DNA of 64,000 bases, from the NCBI GenBank assembly GCA_000381625.1, contig KB906767.1, positions 6,626,629-6,690,628 on the forward strand, written 5' to 3'. Origin of the DNA: Bryobacterales bacterium KBS 96. GTDB lineage: Bacteria; Acidobacteriota; Terriglobia; Bryobacterales; Bryobacteraceae. The notes beneath the pieces were generated by a model. The model had not been told where the DNA came from, made no database searches, and saw only the letters and a list, made by a program, of their open reading frames with translations. The position numbers and the translations under genes were made by a program. Of this stretch, positions 57,169 to 64,000 are shown in pieces (positions within the stretch are counted from its first letter, which is position 1; the number at the start of each line of letters is the position of its first letter).

Positions 57169-57222
57169 TCACGCCATCGAGCGATGGTGATGAGGATGGT
57201 GGCGATGGCTGCGGAACCACAT
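57169..57222 (-). CDS. hisL: Histidine leader peptide
   Basis: ATG 57222 to TGA 57169 encodes MWFRSHRHHPHHHRSMA: six His in 17 residues, all between codons 6 and 13. It lies just upstream of the antiterminator and terminator and of hisI, as in transcription attenuation leaders. Low charged His-tRNA would stall the ribosome on 57207-57184, free the antiterminator arm and allow reading into hisI. No Shine-Dalgarno sequence precedes it; the promoter places the RNA start almost at the ATG, so translation of a leaderless message is likely. The peptide is not expected to have a function of its own. Confidence 0.85.
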   Translation of the reverse strand: MWFRSHRHHPHHHRSMA

Positions 57223-57230
57223 GAAGCTTT

Positions 57231-57260
57231 AGTATAGCGCAGCGAGTATGGTAGCGTGAA
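57231..57260 (-). promoter_or_regulatory. Promoter of the his operon
   Basis: On the minus strand TATACT (57236-57231) is a strong -10 box; TTCACG (57260-57255), 18 bases upstream, is a fair -35 box. The expected RNA start is about 57224-57222, at the hisL ATG. Confidence 0.6.
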
Positions 57261-57296
57261 CGACCCATGAAAATTGGGGTTGCGTCATTAAATGTC

Positions 57297-57324
57297 TTGA
57301 TTTGCCTTGCCGGAGCCTTATAAA
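57297..57324 (+). promoter_or_regulatory. Promoter of TonB receptor 2
   Basis: TTGATT (57297-57302) and TATAAA (57319-57324) are 16 bases apart. The start would be about 57331, giving a leader of about 90 bases. The leader ends with a small hairpin (AAAACT/AGTTTT at 57383-57398) and a G-rich ribosome binding site (GGGGG, about 57406-57411) ahead of ATG 57420. Confidence 0.55.
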
Positions 57325-57419
57325 ATTAATCTGATCTATTGTTGCGCGTGTTGGGGTTCCTGGGGCATTCTGCCGCGGGAATAAAACTGAGTAGTTTTAA
57401 AAAGTTGGGGGTTTCCACG

Positions 57420-60400
57420 ATGAAATTTTTGCGCTGCCTTGCGGCAGCATTATGCATCCTTGCTCTGTTTGCATGGTGTCCAACATCACTGCAAGCACAA
57501 TCGGACTTTGGTTCGATCACCGGATTCGTTCACGATCCAACCGGGGCGGTTGTTCCAAACGCCGCCGTGACGATCAAAGATGAAGCGACCGGCACCGAAC
57601 GTAAGGCCACGACAAACAACGACGGCGTTTATACCGTCACCAATATTCCATCCGCTTTCTACACCGTCACCGTTGACGCTCCGGGATTTAAGAAATCCCA
57701 GACGCTGCACAGTAAGTTGGATCCGAACTCCACGGCTCGCGTCGATATCACTCTGGCCATCGGCCAAGCATCCGAAACCGTGGAAGTGACGGCCAGCTCA
57801 CAGCAGCTTCAAACCGATTCGGCCGCCGTGCAGAAGTTGGTGACCCGTTCGCAAATCGAATCCATTCAGCTGAACGGCCGCAATCCGCTGTACCTGGCGC
57901 AGTTGATGCCCGGCGTGCGGCGCGGTTCGTCGCTCGCTAATTTCAATTTCGGCCTCGATAGCGGCGGCTTTTCCATCAACGGCTCGCGATCGCAGGACAA
58001 TCTCATTACCTTCGATGGCGCTCCCGCTGTCCGCACCCGTTCGAACGGCACCAGCATCGGCGTGGCCGATGTGGATTCCACGCAGGAAATCCAGATCCTG
58101 ACCGGTGACTATGCGCCGGAGTACCGCAGCGCTTCGGGCGGCCAGATCCGCATCATCAGCAAGAGCGGAACGTCGGATTTCCACGGAAGTCTATTCGAAT
58201 TCCTTCGCAACTCTGAATTCAATGCCAATACTCCGACTCGTAACAAGAGCGCGGCGACAAACTTTACCTCGCCCTTCCGTTACAACCAGTTCGGATACAA
58301 CATCGGGGGACCGTTCTATATTCCCGGCCACTTCAATAAAGACAAGAACAAAATCTTCTTTTACTGGGGCCAGGAATGGTTGCGTTATCGCTTCACCGAT
58401 ACGCAGACTCAGACGGTGCCAACGGACCTGATGCGGAATGGCGATTTCAGCGAACTGCTGAATCCCAACAATCCGTTCTATGGGAAGATGCAACCGATAT
58501 ACAGGCCGAACACATGTTCTGCCGTAAGTTCAAGTTGTATACCGTATGCCGGAAATATTATTCCGCAAAGTGATCTGAGCCCGAATGGTATCGGTCTTCT
58601 GCGCGCTTATCCTGCACCGAATACGCCGTTCATCAACGGAAACCAGAATTGGATTGCGCAGGCTGGACACCCGATCAATCAACGGAAGGATACGCTTACC
58701 GCCGATTTCTATCCCGGCCAAAGTCACCACGTGGCCTTCCGCCGCCAGAACTATGCGTACCTCGAATTTCAGCCTTTCGACGGCGGTTCCGATCGCGTGC
58801 CGAAATTCTTCAATCGTCCCAACCAGACCAACTCGTTGAGCTATACGTGGACCATCAGTCCGACGATGGTGAACGAAGCTCTGGCGACGGTCAGTCTCGA
58901 TGATGTGTACATCCCGCTCGATTTGAGCAGCGGGCTGTATGACCGGACGAAATATGGCATCGATTATCCGTATATTTTCCCGGTGGGGAAAGAAGTGCCG
59001 AACCGCATCCCGACGCTTGCGATTCCGAACTTCTACGGCTTGAATGGCGGACCGTATCCGTCGCACTCCTCCGGCCCGATTTACGACTTTTCGGATAACC
59101 TCACAAAAGTCACCGGCAACCATACGTTAAAGTTTGGCGTGTTGTATGAGTATTCGGGTGAAAACGACGGCGACGAAATCAACGTCAATGGCGTGCCAGG
59201 CGGCACCAACAACCAAAATGGCCGGTTCCAGTTCAGCGATTCCCGCACGGGCGGCAACGCCACGTCGGGGGTGGGCATTGCAAACGCAGCCCTCGGACTC
59301 TTCGATGTGTACTCCGAAATCGGACAGCGCGCCTATACGCCTTTCCGAGGCAGCATGTGGGAAATGTTCGCGCAGGATTCCTGGAAAGTGAACTCGCGCC
59401 TGACCATTAACTACGGCGCTCGCTACACCATCAACATTCCGTTCCACGCGCTCTGGGGCAATATGGATACGTTTGACCCGGCGTTCTACGATCCGGCCAA
59501 GGCGGTGCAGCAAGATCCTAAGACTGGCTTTATCATTCCAGGCACGGGCGATCCCTACAACGGTGTTGTGATTCCTGGCAGTGGCTGGCCCGACGGCGCA
59601 AAAGGCCGCATACCGTTTGCGACAACCGGCGAGTACGACCGCCTCTTCCGTGGCCTTCCGAACTACTATTCGGACATTCACTACAATCAGATTCAGCCCC
59701 GGCTCGGAATCGCCTGGCAGGTGAACGAAAAGACCGTTCTTCGCGCCGGCGGCGGCCGTTTCTATAGCCGCCTGGGCGTGAGCGATTCCATTTTCCTCGG
59801 AGGCAATTCGCCGTTCCAGCCGATTGTTTCGGTATCTAACGGTAGTGTCGATAACCCCGGCGGTAGTACCGTGAATCAGTTCCCGCTGACTCTGACGAAC
59901 CAGGACTCGATCTACAAGAACCCCGAATCGTTCCTCTGGAATTTCACGATAGAGCGCGAGATGCCGTGGAACACGATCCTGGATGTTGCTTATGTCGGGC
60001 GCCGTGGCCTCCATGGCCAGCGCGAACGCGATGTGAATCAATTGCAAGCCGGGACGATCCAGGCGAACCCCGACATCAATACCGACTATCTGCGGCCGTA
60101 CAAGGGCTTTGCGGTGCTCCGCACCACAAACAACGATGCCAATTCGACCTATAACAGCCTCCAGATCAACTGGAACAAACGGTTTACATCAGGCTTTGGC
60201 TTCGGCGTTGCTTATACGCTCTCGGCGAGTAACGACGACGGATCGAACCAGCGAGACATCATCCCTAACTCCTATGACGCTCATAACCTGTGGGGGCCAT
60301 CGGAGTTCGACACGCGCCACATTCTGGTCATCAACTACATCTACGACTTGCCATTCTTCCGCGATCAGTCGAAGCTCAGGGGCAAGCTGCTGGGCGGATG

Positions 60401-60893
60401 GCAGATCAGCGGCATCACCCAGTTCCAGACGGGCACGCCGTGCGGCATTGGCTCCGGGGACGATTTCGCCGGAGTTGGAACGCTCGGCAGCTTTGGCTGC
60501 GGCAGCGCAGGCCAATACTGGGTAGTGAACGGCGACCCGAACATCAAACATCAGTTCGCAAAGTCGTCAAACGATCCGGCCCAATGGTTTGCTGTGAAGA
60601 ATCCGGACGGCACAAGCATCTTCACTCCTCCGGCGGCCGGCACATTTAACATGCAGCCCGTTCGCGACCTGATTTACGGCCCTGGCTTGCAGAACTGGAA
60701 CCTTAGCCTGATGAAGAAGTTCGCCATCACGGAACAGACCGGCTTTCAGTTCCGCGCCGATGCCTATAACTTCATTAACCATCCGAACTGGAATGGTCCG
60801 GATTGGAATCCAAAAAGCGGAACTTTCGGAAAGGTGACAGGCAAATCGGACAGCAGCCGACAGCTTCAGTTGTCGCTCCGGTTCTTCTTCTAA
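57420..60893 (+). CDS. Oar-like TonB-dependent outer-membrane receptor 2
   Basis: ATG 57420 is chosen for its G-rich site and because it starts the signal peptide (MKFLRCLAAALCILALFAWC, cleavage after LQAQ); 1157 residues. Order: carboxypeptidase-regulatory domain (about 28-115; GSITGFVHDPTGAVVPNAAV, GVYTVTNIPSAFYTVTVDAP), plug (about 125-240; SINGSRSQDNLITFDGAPAV, GQIRIISKSGTSDFHGSLFE) and beta-barrel ending LSLRFFF with a terminal Phe. It is paralogous in layout to the receptor at 28914. The ligand is unknown. A strong terminator follows. Confidence 0.93.
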   Translation: MKFLRCLAAALCILALFAWCPTSLQAQSDFGSITGFVHDPTGAVVPNAAVTIKDEATGTERKATTNNDGVYTVTNIPSAFYTVTVDAPGFKKSQTLHSKLDPNSTARVDITLAIGQASETVEVTASSQQLQTDSAAVQKLVTRSQIESIQLNGRNPLYLAQLMPGVRRGSSLANFNFGLDSGGFSINGSRSQDNLITFDGAPAVRTRSNGTSIGVADVDSTQEIQILTGDYAPEYRSASGGQIRIISKSGTSDFHGSLFEFLRNSEFNANTPTRNKSAATNFTSPFRYNQFGYNIGGPFYIPGHFNKDKNKIFFYWGQEWLRYRFTDTQTQTVPTDLMRNGDFSELLNPNNPFYGKMQPIYRPNTCSAVSSSCIPYAGNIIPQSDLSPNGIGLLRAYPAPNTPFINGNQNWIAQAGHPINQRKDTLTADFYPGQSHHVAFRRQNYAYLEFQPFDGGSDRVPKFFNRPNQTNSLSYTWTISPTMVNEALATVSLDDVYIPLDLSSGLYDRTKYGIDYPYIFPVGKEVPNRIPTLAIPNFYGLNGGPYPSHSSGPIYDFSDNLTKVTGNHTLKFGVLYEYSGENDGDEINVNGVPGGTNNQNGRFQFSDSRTGGNATSGVGIANAALGLFDVYSEIGQRAYTPFRGSMWEMFAQDSWKVNSRLTINYGARYTINIPFHALWGNMDTFDPAFYDPAKAVQQDPKTGFIIPGTGDPYNGVVIPGSGWPDGAKGRIPFATTGEYDRLFRGLPNYYSDIHYNQIQPRLGIAWQVNEKTVLRAGGGRFYSRLGVSDSIFLGGNSPFQPIVSVSNGSVDNPGGSTVNQFPLTLTNQDSIYKNPESFLWNFTIEREMPWNTILDVAYVGRRGLHGQRERDVNQLQAGTIQANPDINTDYLRPYKGFAVLRTTNNDANSTYNSLQINWNKRFTSGFGFGVAYTLSASNDDGSNQRDIIPNSYDAHNLWGPSEFDTRHILVINYIYDLPFFRDQSKLRGKLLGGWQISGITQFQTGTPCGIGSGDDFAGVGTLGSFGCGSAGQYWVVNGDPNIKHQFAKSSNDPAQWFAVKNPDGTSIFTPPAAGTFNMQPVRDLIYGPGLQNWNLSLMKKFAITEQTGFQFRADAYNFINHPNWNGPDWNPKSGTFGKVTGKSDSSRQLQLSLRFFF

Positions 60894-60921
60894 TCGAGGC
60901 CATACCTCGATGCAACACAAG

Positions 60922-60947
60922 CGGGCCGCCTTCGGGCGGCCCGTTTT
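60922..60947 (+). terminator. Rho-independent terminator of TonB receptor 2
   Basis: CGGGCCGCC (60922-60930), loop TTCG and GGCGGCCCG (60935-60943) form a perfect 9-bp stem with the stable UUCG tetraloop, followed by TTTT. Confidence 0.9.
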
Positions 60948-60982
60948 CTCTTTGGAGCAGGTGTAACACTGGAAGCACGCGT

Positions 60983-61813
60983 ATGCCGGAGCAACGACGG
61001 TTTAAATATTCACTTCCTTATTGGTGCCTCGGGTTGACCGAATGGAACTGGGACATCCACCGCATTTGCGAGACGGCGAAAGAGCTGGGCATCCACAGCC
61101 TCGAACTGGTTCCTTCGGAACTGCTGCTCGAGGTGAAGAAACGAGGGCTCGGCATTGCTCTTGCCAATAACGGCATGCCCGATCCGCCTTTTCAGAAGGG
61201 CCTGAATAATCTTCGGTATCACGAGGAGGTTATCGAACGCACCAAGCGCGCTATCGATGAGTGTATGGAATTCGATATTCCTAACGTCATTGCGTTCACC
61301 GGTTACAAATGGACGAACGCCGAGGATCCGCAAAGCGGGGAGATTTCACGCGACCAAGGCGCCACGAATTGCGTCGCTGGACTGAAGCATCTAGCTCAAT
61401 ACGCCGCCGCAAATAACGTAACGGTTTGTCTCGAGCACCTGAACACGCGCGACGGTTCGCATCCAATGAAGGGGCATCCTGGGTATCATGGCGACGACCT
61501 GGACTATTGCGCCACTATCATCGAGCGTGTCGGCCTGCCGAATGTGAAGCTCTTGTTCGATTGCTATCACGTGCAGATGATGCACGGCGACCTGATCCGC
61601 CGTATCCGGCAGCACGGCGCTCTGATCGGGCACGTTCACACGGCCGGCAACCCGGGAAGGGCTGAACTCGACGATAATCAGGAAATCCACTACCCAGGCG
61701 TGATGCGCGCGCTCAAGGCGACCAGCTACGGCGGCTTTGTCGGCCACGAGTTCATCCCGACGCGTAACCCTCACGAGGGCCTGGCCGAAGCGATTCGAAT
61801 TTGTGAAGCGTAG
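60983..61813 (+). CDS. Hydroxypyruvate isomerase-like TIM barrel
   Basis: ATG 60983 (MPEQRRFKYSLPYWCLG) starts after the terminator; the open frame to 60803 runs through the receptor end and is not used. The 276-residue AP-endonuclease-2-type barrel resembles Hyi/OtnI proteins: LGIHSLELVP (about 32), NVIAFTGYKW (about 95), VTVCLEHLNTRDGSHPMKGH (about 140) with a metal Glu, VKLLFDCYHVQMMHGD (about 186), and the substrate region GHVHTAGNPGRAELDDNQEIHYP (about 212), then GHEFIPTR. It would interconvert hydroxypyruvate and tartronate semialdehyde or related aldoses. Not linked to a clear operon. Confidence 0.88.
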   Translation: MPEQRRFKYSLPYWCLGLTEWNWDIHRICETAKELGIHSLELVPSELLLEVKKRGLGIALANNGMPDPPFQKGLNNLRYHEEVIERTKRAIDECMEFDIPNVIAFTGYKWTNAEDPQSGEISRDQGATNCVAGLKHLAQYAAANNVTVCLEHLNTRDGSHPMKGHPGYHGDDLDYCATIIERVGLPNVKLLFDCYHVQMMHGDLIRRIRQHGALIGHVHTAGNPGRAELDDNQEIHYPGVMRALKATSYGGFVGHEFIPTRNPHEGLAEAIRICEA

Positions 61814-61983
61814 CAGGCGGTCGAGGCATGCCTCGACCCGATCACGGCTCACGAATTTCTTTTGGGAGAGGGACATGCCCGGCCCGAGCGTGATTCATAA
61901 GGGTTCCAGCCTGTACAGGACGCTCGATATGTGTTCCGCTGTGACACCCGGTTCTGTTCTCTGGTAGCTTAAGGAATTCCGCT
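61814..61983. other. Intergenic spacer
   Basis: No gene is seen in this spacer. It should hold the promoter of the FHA-phosphatase gene; its ribosome binding site AAGGAA lies about ten bases ahead of ATG 61984. Confidence 0.4.
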
Positions 61984-63633
61984 ATGGAACTGCTGATCTA
62001 CGCACCGGAAGGAGACGCAAAAAGAATTACGCTCGAGAGCGAGGCGCTCTCGCTTGGCCGTGCAGGAGATAACGACCTGGCTTATCCGGGCGATCCATGG
62101 CTGTCGCGATACCACTTGCGATTCGAGCGAAACGGTAGCGCCTGGAGCGTCAAAGACTGCGAGAGCCGGAACGGGACTATTGTGAACGCGGCGAGCTTAC
62201 AGTCGCCGCATGCGCTTGCGCCGGGGGACCGCATTTATGCCGGGCACCTCACGATTGAAGTTCACGCCGACCCGTCGGAAACCTCTCGCGGCGTGGTTTC
62301 CTTTATTCCGGGGCGGGGAATTCTCGAAACCAAAGGGACCGTCGTCACCAATCTCGAAAAAGTTCTCAATCAGACAAGGGCGGCCTCCGACAAGTCGAGG
62401 CATGACGACGTCACTCTGACGACCACCCGTGTGGTCGACGCGCTGATTCGGGCGGGGCAGGAACTGGCGAGCCACCGACCGCTCGAGAAAATATTCCAGG
62501 TGATTCTGGATCTGTCGTTGTCGGCTGTCGACGCCATGCGCGGCGTGATTCTCACTCTGGAGAAGGAGGGCAACCTGGAAGTACGCGCAAGTAAGGGGGA
62601 CAACTTCGCCATCAGCACGTCGGTTCGCGATTACGTGCTGAGCGAAAAATGCTCCCTGATGATCAGCGACGCGCAAATGGAAGAAGCTTTTCGCGAGCAG
62701 AAAAGCATCGTCGCCCACAAAGTGCGCAGTGTGATGGCCGTGCCGCTTCAGACAGGCAACCGGGCCATAGGCCTGATCTACGTCGATACCGGCAGCCTCA
62801 TCCGGCCGTTTTCACAGGAAGATCTGGACCTCCTGACAGTGATGGCGAACGTGGCGGCCATCCGGATAGAACAAGCCCGTCTGATCGAAGTAGAGCAGTC
62901 GGAGAAGCTGATGGAATCGGAACTGGCGGCGGCCAGCGAGATCCAGCGCAATCTCCTTCCCACGGATGAGCCGGCGTGCGAGGGCTATGAAATCGCCGGC
63001 TATAATCTGCCCTGCCGCACGGTTGGTGGCGATTATTACGACTTTGTGCCGTATTGCGACGGCCGACTGGCGCTGGTTGTTGGCGATGTCGCCGGCAAGG
63101 GCTTGGCCGCTGCTCTGATGATGTCGAGCCTGCAGGCGCGCGTACATATGCTGGTGGAATCGTGCCCGGATCCGGCCGGCGCTTTAACAGTGCTGAACAG
63201 GAATGTCGCGAAGCGATGTCCTCCCGGTAAATTCATCACCTTCTTTTACGGGCTGCTGGATCCAGCGACGGGCAAGCTGCAATACGCCAACGCCGGGCAC
63301 AATTACCCGCTGCTGATTCGAGCCGATGGAACCACTGTCTGCCTGATTGGCCACGGAATGGTGATGGGCATCCTCGAAAACTCCAAATATCAGACATTTG
63401 AGGCGGAATTGGCGCCGGGCGATATGCTGGCCCTCTTCAGCGATGGCGTTACGGAGGCGCGCACGCCGGATAACGATGAATTTGGCGAGTCCCGCCTTGC
63501 CGGCTTTCTGACCGCACGCCGCGATCGTCCAGTTAGTGAAATCATCGACGACTTAGTAACTTACGTTCGCGATTGGTCCGGCGAACCCGTATTCGCCGAC
63601 GACTTCACAATGGTCGTTGTGCGGCGGAGCTGA
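61984..63633 (+). CDS. FHA-GAF-SpoIIE protein phosphatase (RsbU-like)
   Basis: The 549-residue protein has an FHA domain (about 15-100; SLGRAGDNDLAYPGDPWLSRYHL, DCESRNGTIVNA), which binds phosphothreonine. A GAF sensor follows (about 160-300; VMAVPLQTGNRAIGLIYVDT), then a short helix (ELAAASEIQRNLLP), and a SpoIIE/PP2C-type phosphatase (about 330-548; TVGGDYYDFVPY, VGDVAGKGLAAALMMS, ANAGHNYPLL, FSDGVTEARTP, ADDFTMVVV) with the metal-binding Asp residues. Such proteins dephosphorylate anti-sigma antagonists in partner-switching stress responses. No antagonist or kinase gene is nearby. The FHA domain suggests input from a Ser/Thr kinase. Confidence 0.93.
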   Translation: MELLIYAPEGDAKRITLESEALSLGRAGDNDLAYPGDPWLSRYHLRFERNGSAWSVKDCESRNGTIVNAASLQSPHALAPGDRIYAGHLTIEVHADPSETSRGVVSFIPGRGILETKGTVVTNLEKVLNQTRAASDKSRHDDVTLTTTRVVDALIRAGQELASHRPLEKIFQVILDLSLSAVDAMRGVILTLEKEGNLEVRASKGDNFAISTSVRDYVLSEKCSLMISDAQMEEAFREQKSIVAHKVRSVMAVPLQTGNRAIGLIYVDTGSLIRPFSQEDLDLLTVMANVAAIRIEQARLIEVEQSEKLMESELAAASEIQRNLLPTDEPACEGYEIAGYNLPCRTVGGDYYDFVPYCDGRLALVVGDVAGKGLAAALMMSSLQARVHMLVESCPDPAGALTVLNRNVAKRCPPGKFITFFYGLLDPATGKLQYANAGHNYPLLIRADGTTVCLIGHGMVMGILENSKYQTFEAELAPGDMLALFSDGVTEARTPDNDEFGESRLAGFLTARRDRPVSEIIDDLVTYVRDWSGEPVFADDFTMVVVRRS

Positions 63634-63679
63634 TGCTTTTTAACTGAGGAAGCCTAATCTCATTTGCCTGCGAGAGCAG

Positions 63680-64000
63680 GCATGCTCGCCCCGACGATTA
63701 AGTGATCGCGGAAATAGCAGCGTAAATACCTTTTCGACGCTGGCAGGAATTTCGCTAGGCCGCGATCAGTTGATCGCGGAAATGCACGCTGCAGCACATG
63801 GCGGTTTACTATTACCTGCTTCAATGAGGCCGCGATCAGTTGATCGCGGAAATGCGGACGTCACGGCAACCCACGGCGTGAAATTCGTCGCTTCAATGAA
63901 GCCGCGATCAGTTGATCGCGGAAATCCATACACGAGTGCGCGCCACGGCTAGATATTCCTCACGGCTTCAATGAGGCCGCGATCAGTTGATCGCGGAAAT
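63680..64000 (-). CRISPR. CRISPR array, leader-distal end (continues past the window)
   Basis: Three near-identical 36-base repeats lie at 63818-63853, 63890-63925 (one A-for-G change) and 63965-64000. A repeat degenerate in its left nine bases lies at 63748-63783, and a more decayed copy ends at 63715. Spacers are 34, 36 and 39 bases (63784-63817, 63854-63889, 63926-63964), with 32 bases between the two decayed copies. The repeat core CCGCGATCAGTTGATCGCGG is a 9-bp palindrome. Read on the minus strand the repeat ends in ATTGAAGC, the 8-base handle typical of many type I and some type III crRNAs. Decay at the left end fits a trailer there and transcription from the right. No cas gene is within the window. 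Confidence 0.93.

Noticed and set aside
57174..57187. Palindrome CCATCGAGCGATGG inside hisL as a separate operator
   Set aside because: It lies wholly in the His-codon region and is explained by repeated CAT/CGC codons; at most it is the pause hairpin of the attenuator.
60803..60982. 60-codon extension of the hydroxypyruvate-isomerase-like frame
   Set aside because: It overlaps the receptor end and crosses the terminator; ATG 60983 begins the conserved domain.
63770..63952. 60-codon ORF with repeated RPRSVDRGN segments
   Set aside because: It is a translation of the CRISPR repeats, not a protein gene.

Overview
The window reads as a chromosomal segment of an Acidobacteriota member, most likely of the Solibacter/Bryobacter type. 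The markers are two MacB/FtsX-type permeases with the long N-terminal acidobacterial layout (ADOP-like), two very large Oar-like TonB-dependent receptors with an N-terminal carboxypeptidase-regulatory domain, many Tat-signal sugar enzymes, PQQ-type propeller proteins, frequent GTG starts and moderately high GC. The taxonomy is inferred from gene families only. No rRNA or tRNA gene was seen.

Layout. 1-2856: the 5' part of an ADOP-like permease running off the left edge, an acyltransferase-3 membrane protein and a GltC-like LysR regulator. 2911-8990: a sigma70-type promoter, then gltB and gltD (glutamate synthase), divergent from the LysR gene with a T-N11-A LysR box between them. 9424-28820: a carbohydrate / hydroxy-acid region with an alpha-L-fucosidase, a cysteine hydrolase, an M14 peptidase, TIM-barrel isomerases, an enolase-superfamily enzyme, a di-cytochrome-c/PQQ dehydrogenase, two D-2-hydroxyacid dehydrogenases, an aldo/keto reductase, an RraA-like protein, an ADOP permease and a LacI regulator. 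28914-32246: TonB receptor 1, followed by a frameshifted sialidase/MORN-type pseudogene. 32916-42655: an ECF42-type sigma factor with its YCII/DGPF partner, an aldose epimerase, a LarA-like protein, an AMIN amidase, MobA, an MlaF-type ATPase, an SH3 lipoprotein, a 57-residue zinc ribbon and a ZIP transporter. 42776-49792: hpd with a HisC-like aminotransferase (tyrosine catabolism), an exported YqgE-like protein and SMC. 49852-57222: a nine-gene his operon (hisI-G-D-C-HAD-B-H-F-A) on the minus strand. 57420-63633: TonB receptor 2, a hydroxypyruvate-isomerase-like protein and an FHA-GAF-SpoIIE phosphatase. 63680-64000: the leader-distal end of a CRISPR array that continues past the right edge; no cas gene is in the window.

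The strongest unexpected signal lies ahead of hisI. It is a 17-codon ORF with six His codons (hisL), followed by an antiterminator/terminator pair of mutually exclusive stems. This is a textbook-type transcription attenuator in what looks like an acidobacterium. The predicted -10 box places the RNA start within one or two bases of the hisL ATG. Two other promoters (ahead of 11105 and 28914) have the same geometry, which suggests leaderless transcripts. A 186-bp inverted-repeat element interrupts the otherwise overlapping his operon between the HAD gene and hisB.
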